Assembly (NCBI RefSeq): GCF_003614925.1
Contig: NZ_QYLP01000021.1
Location: forward strand, 62,001-126,000
DNA from: Arthrobacter celericrescens
GTDB taxonomy: Bacteria > Actinomycetota > Actinomycetes > Actinomycetales > Micrococcaceae
DNA length: 64,000 nucleotides
Direction of reading: 5' to 3'
Shown here: positions 26,270 through 33,544 of the stretch, one piece after another
Layout: each line of letters begins with the position of its first letter
Numbering within the stretch: position 1 is the stretch's first letter
Notes under the pieces: generated by a model
The model's input: the letters and a program-made list of their open reading frames with translations, nothing else
Databases searched by the model: none
What the model was told of the DNA's origin: nothing
Position numbers and translations under genes: made by a program

Positions 26270-26533
26270 ATGAGTGAGATGTCGTTGACTGCCGCGCGCA
26301 CGCACCTGGCCGAGGCAGTAGATGCTGCCCGGATGCAGCACGATCCGGTGTGGCTAACCAAGCATGGCAAGCGCCTGGCAGCAGTGATCGACGCCGAAGA
26401 TCTGGACCGCCTGCTGCAGGCAGCCGAAGACCTGGACGATCTGCGCTCGGCCCAGGCCGCCCGAGTTGAACGCACTGCCGGCGCGGAGCCGATTCCCTGG
26501 GATGAGGTCAAGGCCGACCTGGGCCTGCTGTGA
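26270..26533 (+). CDS. Type II antitoxin, Phd/YefM family
   Basis: An 87-residue antitoxin: MSLTAARTHLAEAVDAAR helix pair, then PVWLTKHGKRLAAVIDAEDLDRL, a textbook Phd/YefM DNA-binding region, followed by an acidic C-terminal tail ending VKADLGLL that should bind the toxin. Its stop overlaps the toxin GTG. The operator directly upstream supports autoregulation. Confidence 0.9.
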   Translation: MSEMSLTAARTHLAEAVDAARMQHDPVWLTKHGKRLAAVIDAEDLDRLLQAAEDLDDLRSAQAARVERTAGAEPIPWDEVKADLGLL

Positions 26534-26793
26534 CCTACAAGGTCCAGGTTGACCACGCTGCGCTGCGGCAGCTGCGCAAGCTCGACCCGCAGGCCCGGCA
26601 GCGGGTGGCCGCAGCGATCGAATTACTGTCTGATAATCCGCGCCCGCCCGGAGCCAAGAAGCTTGTCGGAGGCGAGGGCGAATGGCGCGTACGAACCGGG
26701 GATTACAGGATCATCTATGAAGTCCATGACGACGTTCTCATTGTCCTGGTCGTCGCTGTCGGCAACCGTCGGGATACTTACAAGAACCGCTGA
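26530..26793 (+). CDS. Type II toxin, RelE/ParE superfamily
   Basis: An 87-residue protein: YKVQVDHAALRQLRKLDPQ, ARQRVAAAIELL, then the conserved core EWRVRTGDYRIIYEVHDDVLIVLVVAVGNRRDTY. The GDYRIIYEV and GNRRDTY blocks are those of RelE mRNA interferases, with the basic and tyrosine residues expected of an RNase site. GTG start inside the antitoxin stop (4-base overlap), with no separate ribosome site. Confidence 0.92.
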   Translation: MTYKVQVDHAALRQLRKLDPQARQRVAAAIELLSDNPRPPGAKKLVGGEGEWRVRTGDYRIIYEVHDDVLIVLVVAVGNRRDTYKNR

Positions 26794-26807
26794 TCGTTCG
26801 AAGCGCC

Positions 26808-27050
26808 ATGACCACCATCTTTGAAGTTGATTCCGACTTCATACTCTCCGAGCAGATACCCCTTGTAGCGGGTGACCTTAGATATGGTTTGGACCGGTTC
26901 TTTATCAACGACCAGACCGTCATTGACATAGCTGTCGGTGCAGTCGGGCGGGGAAGTGCCGATCCCTTGCTCCACGAGCTCGCAGCGTTGCTACCAACGG
27001 CGCCAGGGATCGGTCCGACGCCGTCGGCGCTCCCCGAGGTGACGGCCTAG
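26808..27050 (+). CDS. Small protein of unknown function, possibly a truncated gene
   Basis: An 80-residue frame 14 nt after the toxin. LRYGLDRFFINDQTVIDIAVGAVGRGSADPLLHELAAL (about 24-60) resembles the start of larger uncharacterised bacterial proteins, so this may be the N-terminal remnant of one. The last 20 residues are proline/threonine-rich and look non-conserved. There is no good ribosome site. It may be a partner of the toxin-antitoxin cassette or cargo beside it. Confidence 0.45.
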   Translation: MTTIFEVDSDFILSEQIPLVAGDLRYGLDRFFINDQTVIDIAVGAVGRGSADPLLHELAALLPTAPGIGPTPSALPEVTA

Positions 27051-27051
27051 C

Positions 27052-27070
27052 GCGCACCTCGGAGGTGCGC
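27052..27070 (+). terminator. Short GC-rich hairpin after the toxin-antitoxin region
   Basis: GCGCACC (27052-27058) pairs with GGTGCGC (27064-27070) around a 5-nt loop, immediately after the stop of the small gene. There is no T-run, so it would be a weak or Rho-assisted terminator. Confidence 0.4.
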
Positions 27071-27114
27071 CCTCCCCAACTACCCAACATCAGGCGACAC
27101 CTGCCGCTCGCCAC

Positions 27115-27130
27115 CTCGACATATGTCGAG
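27115..27130. promoter_or_regulatory. Perfect 16-bp palindrome upstream of ald
   Basis: CTCGACATATGTCGAG is exactly self-complementary and lies about 150 nt before the alanine dehydrogenase start. It is a good candidate operator; the binding protein is unknown. Lrp/AsnC-type AldR or PucR-type regulators control ald in other bacteria, but this motif is not theirs as far as I can recall. Confidence 0.4.
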
Positions 27131-27281
27131 CCGAAAATCGCAAAAACCGCGGAATCATGCGGAAGTCGCGTCCCGCCGTCGTGCACTTTCCTGTCTGGTG
27201 GCTCACAAGCGGATCTATTCTGGAATCACAGTCCCCCACCGCACAAAGGCCCAGTAAGCCTTTCGACAATGGAGCCCAAAA

Positions 27282-28400
27282 ATGATCATCGGCGTCCCCA
27301 AAGAGATCAAGAACAACGAATTCCGTGTAGCCATCACTGCGGCCGGAGTTCACGAGTTCCGCACCCACGGCCACACCGTGCTGGTGGAGCGCGGCGCAGG
27401 CCTGGGCTCAGGCATCACCGACGAGGAATACTCGATCGCCGGCGCAGAAATCGTGGCCGAAGCCGATGACGTGTGGGCCCGCGCCGACATGGTCATGAAG
27501 GTCAAGGAACCCATTGCCGCTGAATACCACCGCTTCCGCAAGGGCCTGATCCTCTTCACCTACCTGCACCTGGCTGCCGAGCCCGAGCTCACCCAGGAGC
27601 TCATCAACTCCGGCGTCACCGCCATCGCCTACGAGACCGTGCAGGACGGCCGCGCACTGCCGCTGCTGGCCCCGATGTCCGAGGTCGCCGGCCGCCTGTC
27701 CGTGCAGGTAGGCGCCAACTCGCTCATGGCTCCGGCCGGCGGCAAGGGCGTGCTGCTGGGCGGCGTCCCGGGTGTCCGCCCGGCCAAGGTCGTGGTGCTG
27801 GGTGCGGGCGTGGCCGGCACCAACGCCGCCGCAATGGCCCTGGGCCTCGGCGCCGACGTGACCATCATGGACATCAACATCAACCGCCTGCGCGAACTGG
27901 ACGCCCAGTACCAGGGCCGGCTGAAGACCGTGGCCTCCAACGCCTATGAGATCGAGAAGGCCGTGGTGGACGCCGACCTGGTGATCGGCTCCGTGCTGAT
28001 CCCGGGCGCCAAGGCCCCGAAGCTGGTCTCCAACGAACTGGTCTCCCGCATGAAGCCGGGCTCCGTGCTGGTGGACATCGCCGTGGACCAGGGCGGCTGC
28101 TTCGCCGACACCCACCCCACCACGCACCAGGAACCCACCTACAAGGTGCACAACTCCATCTTCTACTGCGTCGCCAACATGCCCGGCGCCGTGCCCAACA
28201 CCTCCACCTACGCGCTGACCAACGTCACCCTGCGCTACGCCGTGGCCCTGGCCAACCTGGGCGTCAAGGCCGCCTTCGACCGCGACCCCGCCCTGGCCGC
28301 CGGCCTCAACATCGCCGCCGGCCACGTGGCACACCACTCGGTGTCCGAGGCCCACGGCCTGCCGTTGGTGGCTGACTGGCACGAGCTCGTCTCCGCCTAA
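27282..28400 (+). CDS. ald: Alanine dehydrogenase
   Basis: A 372-residue enzyme, the normal length. It interconverts L-alanine and pyruvate plus ammonia with NAD. Active-site residues known from the Mycobacterium enzyme are present at the same numbers: R15, K75 and H96. The Rossmann motif VVLGAGVAGTNAAAMALGLGADVTIMD lies at about 170-196, and ALTNVTLRYA near the C-terminus. It is monocistronic, with a long 5' region (231 nt) holding a palindrome, so expression is probably regulated by alanine or nitrogen state. Confidence 0.96.
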   Translation: MIIGVPKEIKNNEFRVAITAAGVHEFRTHGHTVLVERGAGLGSGITDEEYSIAGAEIVAEADDVWARADMVMKVKEPIAAEYHRFRKGLILFTYLHLAAEPELTQELINSGVTAIAYETVQDGRALPLLAPMSEVAGRLSVQVGANSLMAPAGGKGVLLGGVPGVRPAKVVVLGAGVAGTNAAAMALGLGADVTIMDININRLRELDAQYQGRLKTVASNAYEIEKAVVDADLVIGSVLIPGAKAPKLVSNELVSRMKPGSVLVDIAVDQGGCFADTHPTTHQEPTYKVHNSIFYCVANMPGAVPNTSTYALTNVTLRYAVALANLGVKAAFDRDPALAAGLNIAAGHVAHHSVSEAHGLPLVADWHELVSA

Positions 28401-28418
28401 GTTTGTCCCGCACAACCC

Positions 28419-29090
28419 TCACCGCTTGGCGGGAACCTCCGGCAGGGATGGCGACGGGACCGGCGCAGGAACAGAGGGCACCATAACGGGTGGTTCGACC
28501 CTCCGGTCCAATGGAACGTCGGGCAGCTCCGGGCGCGGCAGCTCCGGAGCGACCGGGGGCTTCGGAGCCAGCGGGGCCGGTTCTCCGGTTCCGGGCGTGA
28601 CGGTTACAGATGGCATGGGTGAAGGTGCCGTGTTGGAAGGCACCGGGACTACCGGCGTTGCCGGGTCGATCGGATGCGCCGGCGGCACGGCGGGCGGCGC
28701 CGGGACCAGCTTCGAGACAACAGTGCCCACCGCGGACCCCAGCTGGCCCAAGGCGCCCGGGATGCCGCCGTCGGACGCTGCCGCAGCCGTTGCCCCGGCG
28801 GCAAGGGACGCGGCGACGGCGACGGCGGTCACCGCCAGCCGGCGCTTCCTCCGGCGCGCGGCCAGCTCGTCAACGGAGGCAGGCGCCGGGCCGCCGGCCT
28901 CAGGGGCGGCCGGCGAAGCGGCGCCGGACGCCATCAAAGCGCGGAGGGCGTTGGACGGCTCAGGGCGGACGTCAGCCAGGGCGCGGAGTTCCAGCAGTCC
29001 GTCCCGGATGTCCGCGGAATCCTCCAGGCCGGCTTCGGCCAGCAGGCGGTTGATGCCCGCGGCGCCGCCGTCGGCGCGGTGTTCGCTCAT
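28419..29090 (-). CDS. Single-pass membrane protein, probable anti-sigma partner
   Basis: A 223-residue protein: cytoplasmic N-terminal region (1-80), a basic RRRKRR stop-transfer followed by a membrane helix (about 86-105), then a proline-rich extracytoplasmic tail with VPAPP, PAPVPSPSLP and similar repeats. The zinc-binding HxxxCxxC motif of ZAS anti-sigma factors is absent. The ATG at 29090 overlaps the sigma-factor stop (ATGA), the arrangement usual for a sigma/anti-sigma pair. The assignment rests on context and topology. Confidence 0.7.
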   Translation of the reverse strand: MSEHRADGGAAGINRLLAEAGLEDSADIRDGLLELRALADVRPEPSNALRALMASGAASPAAPEAGGPAPASVDELAARRRKRRLAVTAVAVAASLAAGATAAAASDGGIPGALGQLGSAVGTVVSKLVPAPPAVPPAHPIDPATPVVPVPSNTAPSPMPSVTVTPGTGEPAPLAPKPPVAPELPRPELPDVPLDRRVEPPVMVPSVPAPVPSPSLPEVPAKR

Positions 29091-29638
29091 GATGTGCCAT
29101 TCCTTTGCTGCGCGCACTCCCGGAGTGCGAGCAAGGCCCTGCGCTGCAGTTGTTTCACGGCTCCTTGTGTCTTGCCCATGATGGTGGCCGTTTCTTCCAG
29201 GGAGAGGTCGGCCACGACCCGCAATGCCAGCACCTCGCGGTAGTCGTCCCTGAGCCCGTCGAGGAGTTCGGTCACGCCGAGCCCGCCGCCGTGACCGAAC
29301 GCCTGGGCCTCGGCCGACGGTGTGCGGCGCTCGTCCTGCCCGGGGTCGAAAGGGCTGAAGGCAGGTTCGCGTTCCCGCTTCCGGTAATGGTCCACCAGTC
29401 GGGCGTGCGCGATCGAAAAGAGCAGGGACTTGGCGCCCTGGAGTCCCCCTTGGAGGGACGGGATTTTCGGATAAAGCGCCAGGAAGACGTCCTGGGTGAC
29501 AGCCTCGGGATCGTGGACGCCGCGGGCGCGCAGGTATCCGAGGACCTGGCCGGAAAAGCTGTTGTAGGCAGCCGTGAAGAGCAGCGCGGGGTCTTCCGCG
29601 TCCGTCTGCACATATTCCTCAGCCAAGGGGTCCAGCAC
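29087..29638 (-). CDS. ECF-type RNA polymerase sigma factor
   Basis: A 183-residue protein with region 2 (about 18-85: LLFTAAYNSFSGQVLGYLRARGVHDPEAVTQDVFLALY, then AKSLLFSIAHARLVDHYRKRERE) and region 4 (about 125-175: LRDDYREVLALRVVADLSLEETATIMGKTQGAVKQLQRRALLAL). It begins at GTG 29638 with GGAGGG upstream. It is co-translated with the membrane protein downstream. A GGAACC-N16-GCGTGC sequence before the next gene is a candidate target promoter. Confidence 0.92.
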   Translation of the reverse strand: MLDPLAEEYVQTDAEDPALLFTAAYNSFSGQVLGYLRARGVHDPEAVTQDVFLALYPKIPSLQGGLQGAKSLLFSIAHARLVDHYRKREREPAFSPFDPGQDERRTPSAEAQAFGHGGGLGVTELLDGLRDDYREVLALRVVADLSLEETATIMGKTQGAVKQLQRRALLALRECAQQRNGTS

Positions 29639-29714
29639 CCGCGGCCCTCCATCCCACGCGGCGCCCCTGCCCCTACCGATGATGCGGAGGAACGGCGCCG
29701 TCGTCCGTTGCGTG

Positions 29715-29748
29715 GCGGGGCTCCCTGCCCGAAAACAGGGAGCCCCGC
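29715..29748 (-). terminator. 13-bp stem terminator after the alanine-rich protein gene
   Basis: GCGGGGCTCCCTG (29715-29727) is exactly complementary to 29736-29748 around an 8-nt loop. It lies just beyond the stop of the gene ending at 29772 and before the sigma-factor gene, so it separates the two transcripts. Confidence 0.8.
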
Positions 29749-29771
29749 GTCGTTAAAGCCTAGCCGCGGGG

Positions 29772-30482
29772 CTAGGGACGGACGGAATCGACGGGTCCAT
29801 CGACCTGGCCGGGCAGCTCGGCCGGGGCGCCCGGGACGGCAGGCACGGCGGGCGTTGCCGGTACGGCCGGAGCCGCGGGAACGGCCGGGGTGGCCGGCAC
29901 TGCCGGAAGGGCTGCGTTCTCCCCGGCGTTAGCACCAGCGTTGGCCTCGGCGTCGGCCGCACCGCGGGCGGCGAATTCGGCTTCGACACCCGCCACGAGG
30001 TGCTCGCAATGGGTTCCAACGTTGCCTTCGCCGCCGGCGGCGACCACCAGGGACTGGTAGCCCGGAATCTTGGCGTCAGCGTTCAGCCCGCCGCTGAGCA
30101 GCGCCCTGCAGAGGCCGAAGGATTCGGGCAGGGCGACGCCGGCGGCCTTGGCCTTCGCGGCCTCGACGGCGTCCTCGATCTTTGCCTGCGCGTCGTTGAC
30201 GGCGTCGGACGCCTTGGCTTGCGCCTCATCTGCCGCGTCGGCAGCCTTAGCCTGGGCGTCGGCGGCAGCGGCGGCAGCCTTCGCCTTCGCGGCAGCGGCT
30301 TCCGCGGCGAGGTCCTGGACGGCCGGAGCGGGTGCGCCGATCAGTTCGTGGGCCTTCTGCTGGAGATCGGCAGGAAGCACCCCGGCGAATGCGGCAGCAC
30401 CGGAACCGCCCACGGTGACGGCTCCGGCGGCGAGCAGGCCGGCTGCGACTTTGCTGGTGGCAAGGACAGTGAACATGGACAT
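29772..30482 (-). CDS. Alanine-rich exported or surface protein
   Basis: A 236-residue protein: hydrophobic N-terminus (about 8-34, VAAGLLAAGAVTVGGSGAAAFAG), an alanine/lysine/aspartate helical rod (about 55-115) built of repeats such as AKAADAADEAQAKASDA, a small domain with two cysteines (C124 and about C158), and a VPATPAVPAAPAVP tail. The rod resembles LEA- or apolipoprotein-like amphipathic helices. No enzyme motif is present. The tail style matches that of the anti-sigma-like neighbour, hinting at shared location or origin. Confidence 0.75.
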   Translation of the reverse strand: MSMFTVLATSKVAAGLLAAGAVTVGGSGAAAFAGVLPADLQQKAHELIGAPAPAVQDLAAEAAAAKAKAAAAAADAQAKAADAADEAQAKASDAVNDAQAKIEDAVEAAKAKAAGVALPESFGLCRALLSGGLNADAKIPGYQSLVVAAGGEGNVGTHCEHLVAGVEAEFAARGAADAEANAGANAGENAALPAVPATPAVPAAPAVPATPAVPAVPGAPAELPGQVDGPVDSVRP

Positions 30483-30561
30483 GGAATCCTCCGACAGATG
30501 TCTGGCTTTGGCACGGCAGCAACGGTCGGCTGCCGGTGGTCAGTGGTGCGGGGCGTTGCCC

Positions 30562-30589
30562 GCACGCCTTTTACATCGACGTCGGTTCC
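30562..30589 (-). promoter_or_regulatory. Candidate ECF sigma-factor promoter
   Basis: On the minus strand GGAACC (30589-30584) and GCGTGC (30567-30562) are separated by 16 nt, close to the GGAAC / CGT pattern used by many ECF factors. It lies about 80 nt upstream of the alanine-rich protein gene, next door to the sigma-factor gene. Confidence 0.4.
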
Positions 30590-30618
30590 GGAAAAGTTAC
30601 TCGTTCACGGAAGAATTC

Positions 30619-31677
30619 TCAGGCGGCGATCGTCCGTGCCTGTTCGATCAGCTCCAGCACCGCGGCCGAGTCCTCCGGATCCACCGGGAGCGGCAGCGCG
30701 GAGGAGGCTCCGCCGTCGGCGATTTTATCCGCGAGGATCCGGTAGAACTCCTGGTAGGCGCCGCGCTCGGTGGGCACGGGCGTGCGCACTCCGTCGCGCT
30801 CCAGGATGCCGTAGTTTTCCTGTCGATCCAGGCCGTAGCCCGGGTCCGTGGGCAGCCCGCCGGAGAGGATGAAGGGTTCCTGCGGGTCGGCGCCGAACTT
30901 GACGAAGCCGGCGTCGCTGCCCAGGATCCGGAAGCGCGGGCCGTGCAGGCGGCTGCTCAGGTTCAGGGCGTGGTGGCTGATGACGCCTGAGTCGTGGCGG
31001 AGGGCCAGGAAGATGTCGTCGTCGGCGCGTTCCTGGACGCGGCGCGCGGTGATTTCCGCGTAGCTGACCGTCGCGGGTCCCAGCAGTTTCAGGGCGAGGT
31101 CCAGCACGTGGGTGCCGAGGTCGTAAAGCACCCCGCCGCCCTCGTCCACGCCGGCGCCGACCTTCCACGCCTTGCTGATCTCCGGCGCCCAGCGCTCCAT
31201 GGAACTTTCGAACCGCAGCACCTCACCCAGCACGCCGGCGTCGAGCAGCTTCTTCACGGTGAGCGCGTCGCCGTCCCAGCGGCGGTTCTGGTAGACGGTG
31301 AGGACGCGGCCAAGCCGCGCCGACAGGTCGATCAGTTCCCGCGCCTGCGCGCTGTGCACGGTGAACGGTTTGTCCACGACGACGTCGAAGCCGGCTTCCA
31401 GCGCCGCTTTCGCCAGCGGGTAGTGGCTTGCCGGCGGCGTCCCGAGGACGATCAGGTCCAGCTCCCCGGCGAGCGCGAGGATGTCCTCCGGCCGGTCCAC
31501 GAGCCGGACCCCCGGATAGCGCTCCGTTGCCGCCCGGCGGCGCCCGGCGTCGGAGGTGGCGATCACGTCCAGCGAGTACGCGGGGTCCGCGGCGAGGAAC
31601 GGTGCGTGGAAGACGCTGCCGGAGAGGCCGTAGCCGGCGACGGCGGCGCGGATGGGGGTGCTGGTAGCTGGCGTCAT
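30619..31677 (-). CDS. Gfo/Idh/MocA-family oxidoreductase
   Basis: A 352-residue NAD(P)-dependent oxidoreductase: Rossmann GYGLSGSVFHAPFLA (about 15-29), LIVLGTPPASHYPLAKAALEAGFDVVVDKPFT with the conserved Lys of the DKP motif (about 97), VYQNRRWDGD and GGGVLYDLGTHVLDLAL. These features match the YhhX/YdgJ/IolW-like branch, often called scyllo-inositol or sugar dehydrogenases. The substrate cannot be told. It stands alone, 17 nt downstream of the DtxR-type regulator on the same strand, and could be its second cistron. Confidence 0.9.
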   Translation of the reverse strand: MTPATSTPIRAAVAGYGLSGSVFHAPFLAADPAYSLDVIATSDAGRRRAATERYPGVRLVDRPEDILALAGELDLIVLGTPPASHYPLAKAALEAGFDVVVDKPFTVHSAQARELIDLSARLGRVLTVYQNRRWDGDALTVKKLLDAGVLGEVLRFESSMERWAPEISKAWKVGAGVDEGGGVLYDLGTHVLDLALKLLGPATVSYAEITARRVQERADDDIFLALRHDSGVISHHALNLSSRLHGPRFRILGSDAGFVKFGADPQEPFILSGGLPTDPGYGLDRQENYGILERDGVRTPVPTERGAYQEFYRILADKIADGGASSALPLPVDPEDSAAVLELIEQARTIAA

Positions 31678-31694
31678 GCTGCCAAGGCTACCGC

Positions 31695-32369
31695 TCAGGC
31701 CGCAACAACCCAGATGGCTTCGGCCGCCGCGGATCCCAGGTCTATTTCGTGGCCGTTTTCCTCGATCCTGATGTTGGTGAGGTCGGCGTAGGGGCGTTGG
31801 CCCAGCACGGTCAGCCGGGTGTCGGGTTTGAGTCCGAGCTCGGCGAAGTAGCGCAGCATGTCCGGGTTTGCATCGGAGATCCTGGTGATGGTGACGTTCG
31901 TGCCTGGCTCGGTGGCCGCGAGGGGTCCGGCAGCCGGTCGGTGGGGTGTGCCGTCGGCGGCAGGGATCGGGTCGCCGTGCGGGTCCCGGGTGGGGTGGCC
32001 GAGCAGGGTGTCGATCTTGTCGATCAAAGTGTCGGAGACGGCGTGCTCGAGCACTTCGGCTTCGTCATGCACTTCGTCCCACCGGTAGTTGAGGGTTTCG
32101 ACGAGGAAGGTTTCCAGCAGCCGGTGCCGGCGGACCATTGTGACGGCGTGTTCGCGTCCGGTGGGCGTGAGTTCGATGCTTCTGTAGGGGGCGTGCTCGA
32201 CCAGTCCCTGTTTGGCCAGTTTCCGGATTCCGTCCGAGACGGTGGACGGGGTCACTCCGAGGCGTTCGGCCATGGCTCCGATGGTGATGGGTTCGGAGGA
32301 CCATTCCGTGGCTGACCAGATGAGCTTGAGGTAGTCCTGGGCGGATGTGGTCAGGTCTGAGACTGGCAT
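31695..32369 (-). CDS. DtxR/MntR-family metal-dependent regulator
   Basis: A 224-residue repressor: winged HTH (about 1-65) with TTSAQDYLKLIW and ITIGAMAERLGVTPSTVSDGIRKLAKQGLVEH, a metal-binding and dimerisation domain (about 70-140) with RRHRLLETFLVETLNYRWDEVHDEAEVLEHAVSD, and a C-terminal FeoA/SH3-like domain (about 150-220). The family-typical E, H and D ligands in HRLLE, WDEVHDEAEVLEH are present. ATG 32369 is used because the homology begins there. It should be a manganese- or iron-responsive repressor of itself and of the divergent copper oxidase operon. Confidence 0.92.
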   Translation of the reverse strand: MPVSDLTTSAQDYLKLIWSATEWSSEPITIGAMAERLGVTPSTVSDGIRKLAKQGLVEHAPYRSIELTPTGREHAVTMVRRHRLLETFLVETLNYRWDEVHDEAEVLEHAVSDTLIDKIDTLLGHPTRDPHGDPIPAADGTPHRPAAGPLAATEPGTNVTITRISDANPDMLRYFAELGLKPDTRLTVLGQRPYADLTNIRIEENGHEIDLGSAAAEAIWVVAA

Positions 32370-32388
32370 AAGGCCATCATATCCCCCG

Positions 32389-32426
32389 ATCATAAATGTT
32401 AGACTAGCCAAACAAACATGTTAGAC
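32389..32426. promoter_or_regulatory. DtxR/MntR-type operator between the regulator and multicopper oxidase
   Basis: TGTTAGACTAGCCAAACA (32397-32414) is palindromic at 14 of 18 positions. On the minus strand it sits between a TATGAT -10 (32394-32389) and a GTTTGT-like -35. The half-site TGTTAGAC recurs at 32419-32426 in the same orientation, 22 bp (two turns) away, toward the oxidase gene. Both features are seen directly; the assignment to the adjacent regulator is inference. Confidence 0.6.
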
Positions 32427-32440
32427 ACATGGAGGATGCG

Positions 32441-33544
32441 GTGGAGGCCCTGAATCCGGCGACCACGAAGATGCCCAGCCGGCGTGCGATGTTGTCCGGA
32501 GCTGCGCTTGCTGTGGTGCCGACGTTCTCGGTGCTGGCCACAGCCGCCGCGGACGGGTCGGGTACGCATTCTGGGCACAACGGTGAGCCCGCCGCTCCGC
32601 TTGACGGCCAGGGCGGCCGTCAAGCGGAGCCACGCGGCATGGCGGTGGATCATGCCGGCCATGCGGGGTTCGCCGGGGGCCCGGTTCCTGCGGATAGGGC
32701 AGGCATTGACCCGACCGCGATCCTGCGGGATTTCGACAAGGGCAAGACCCGGCTGCTGCCCGATGGCCGGACGCTGCGGGAATGGGACATCGTCGCAGTC
32801 GACAAGGAGTTCGAAATCGCCCCTGGGGTGATGTTCCCCGGCTGGTCGTACAACGGCAGGATCCCGGGGCCGACGCTGTGGGCGCGGGAGGGGGATGCGC
32901 TGCGGATCAATTTCACCAACGCAGGGGCGCATCCGCACACCATGCACTTCCACGGAATCCACCGCGCTTCCATGGACGGCACGCCCGGAATCGGAGCGGG
33001 GTCCATCGAGCCGGGGCAGCGCTTCACCTATGAATTCGACGCGACCCCGTTCGGCACCCACCTGTATCACTGCCACCAGTCGCCGCTGGCCCCGCACATT
33101 GCCAAGGGCCTCTACGGCGGCTTCATCATCGAGCCCAAGGCCGGCCGGCCGAAGGCGGATGACGAAATGGTCATGGTGATGAACGGCTACAACACCGACG
33201 GCGGGGACGACAACGAGTTCTACTCCGTGAACGGGCTGCCGTTCCATTTCATGGACCACCCGGTGCAGGTCAAGCAGAACGCACTCGTGCGGATCCACCT
33301 GATCAACGTCCTGGAGTACGACCCCATCAACTCCTTCCACGTGCACGGGAACTTCTTCCACTACTACCCGACCGGAACCATGCTGACCCCCAGCGAGTAC
33401 ACGGACACGATCTCACAGGTGCAGGGGCAGCGCGGGGTGGTGGAAATACGCTTCCCCTACCCGGGCAAGTACATGTTCCACGCCCACAAGACCGAGTTCG
33501 CCGAGCTGGGCTGGATGGGCTTTTTCGAAGTGAGCCCGGAATGA
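32441..33544 (+). CDS. Two-domain multicopper oxidase, Tat-exported
   Basis: A 367-residue enzyme with a twin-arginine signal (SRRAMLSGAALAVVPT, 13-28). Copper sites: HPHTMHFHG (164-172), HLYHCHQSPLAPH (207-219, Cys211), SFHVHG (299-303) and FHAHK (346-350). The Cys lies in domain 1, as in nitrite-reductase-like two-domain oxidases; the position usually held by the axial Met is not Met. GTG 32441 is preferred because GGAGG sits 5 nt upstream; ATG 32429 lacks a site. A histidine-rich stretch (SGHNG, HAGHAG; 44-75) may bind metal. Its stop overlaps the ZIP start. Oxidation of Mn(II), Fe(II) or Cu(I) is plausible with these neighbours. Confidence 0.85.
   Translation: MEALNPATTKMPSRRAMLSGAALAVVPTFSVLATAAADGSGTHSGHNGEPAAPLDGQGGRQAEPRGMAVDHAGHAGFAGGPVPADRAGIDPTAILRDFDKGKTRLLPDGRTLREWDIVAVDKEFEIAPGVMFPGWSYNGRIPGPTLWAREGDALRINFTNAGAHPHTMHFHGIHRASMDGTPGIGAGSIEPGQRFTYEFDATPFGTHLYHCHQSPLAPHIAKGLYGGFIIEPKAGRPKADDEMVMVMNGYNTDGGDDNEFYSVNGLPFHFMDHPVQVKQNALVRIHLINVLEYDPINSFHVHGNFFHYYPTGTMLTPSEYTDTISQVQGQRGVVEIRFPYPGKYMFHAHKTEFAELGWMGFFEVSPE
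32594..32630 (+). repeat. 16-bp-arm inverted repeat inside the multicopper oxidase gene
   Basis: GCTCCGCTTGACGGCC (32594-32609) and its exact complement (32615-32630) flank AGGGC. It encodes the low-complexity linker around residues 52-64. A stem this strong near the 5' end of a message could affect translation, or mark a small insertion tolerated in the linker. Confidence 0.75.

Noticed and set aside
29772-30482. Tandem DNA repeat expansion in the alanine-rich gene
   Set aside because: The protein repeats are real, but the codons differ between units, so it is protein-level low complexity rather than a recent DNA repeat.
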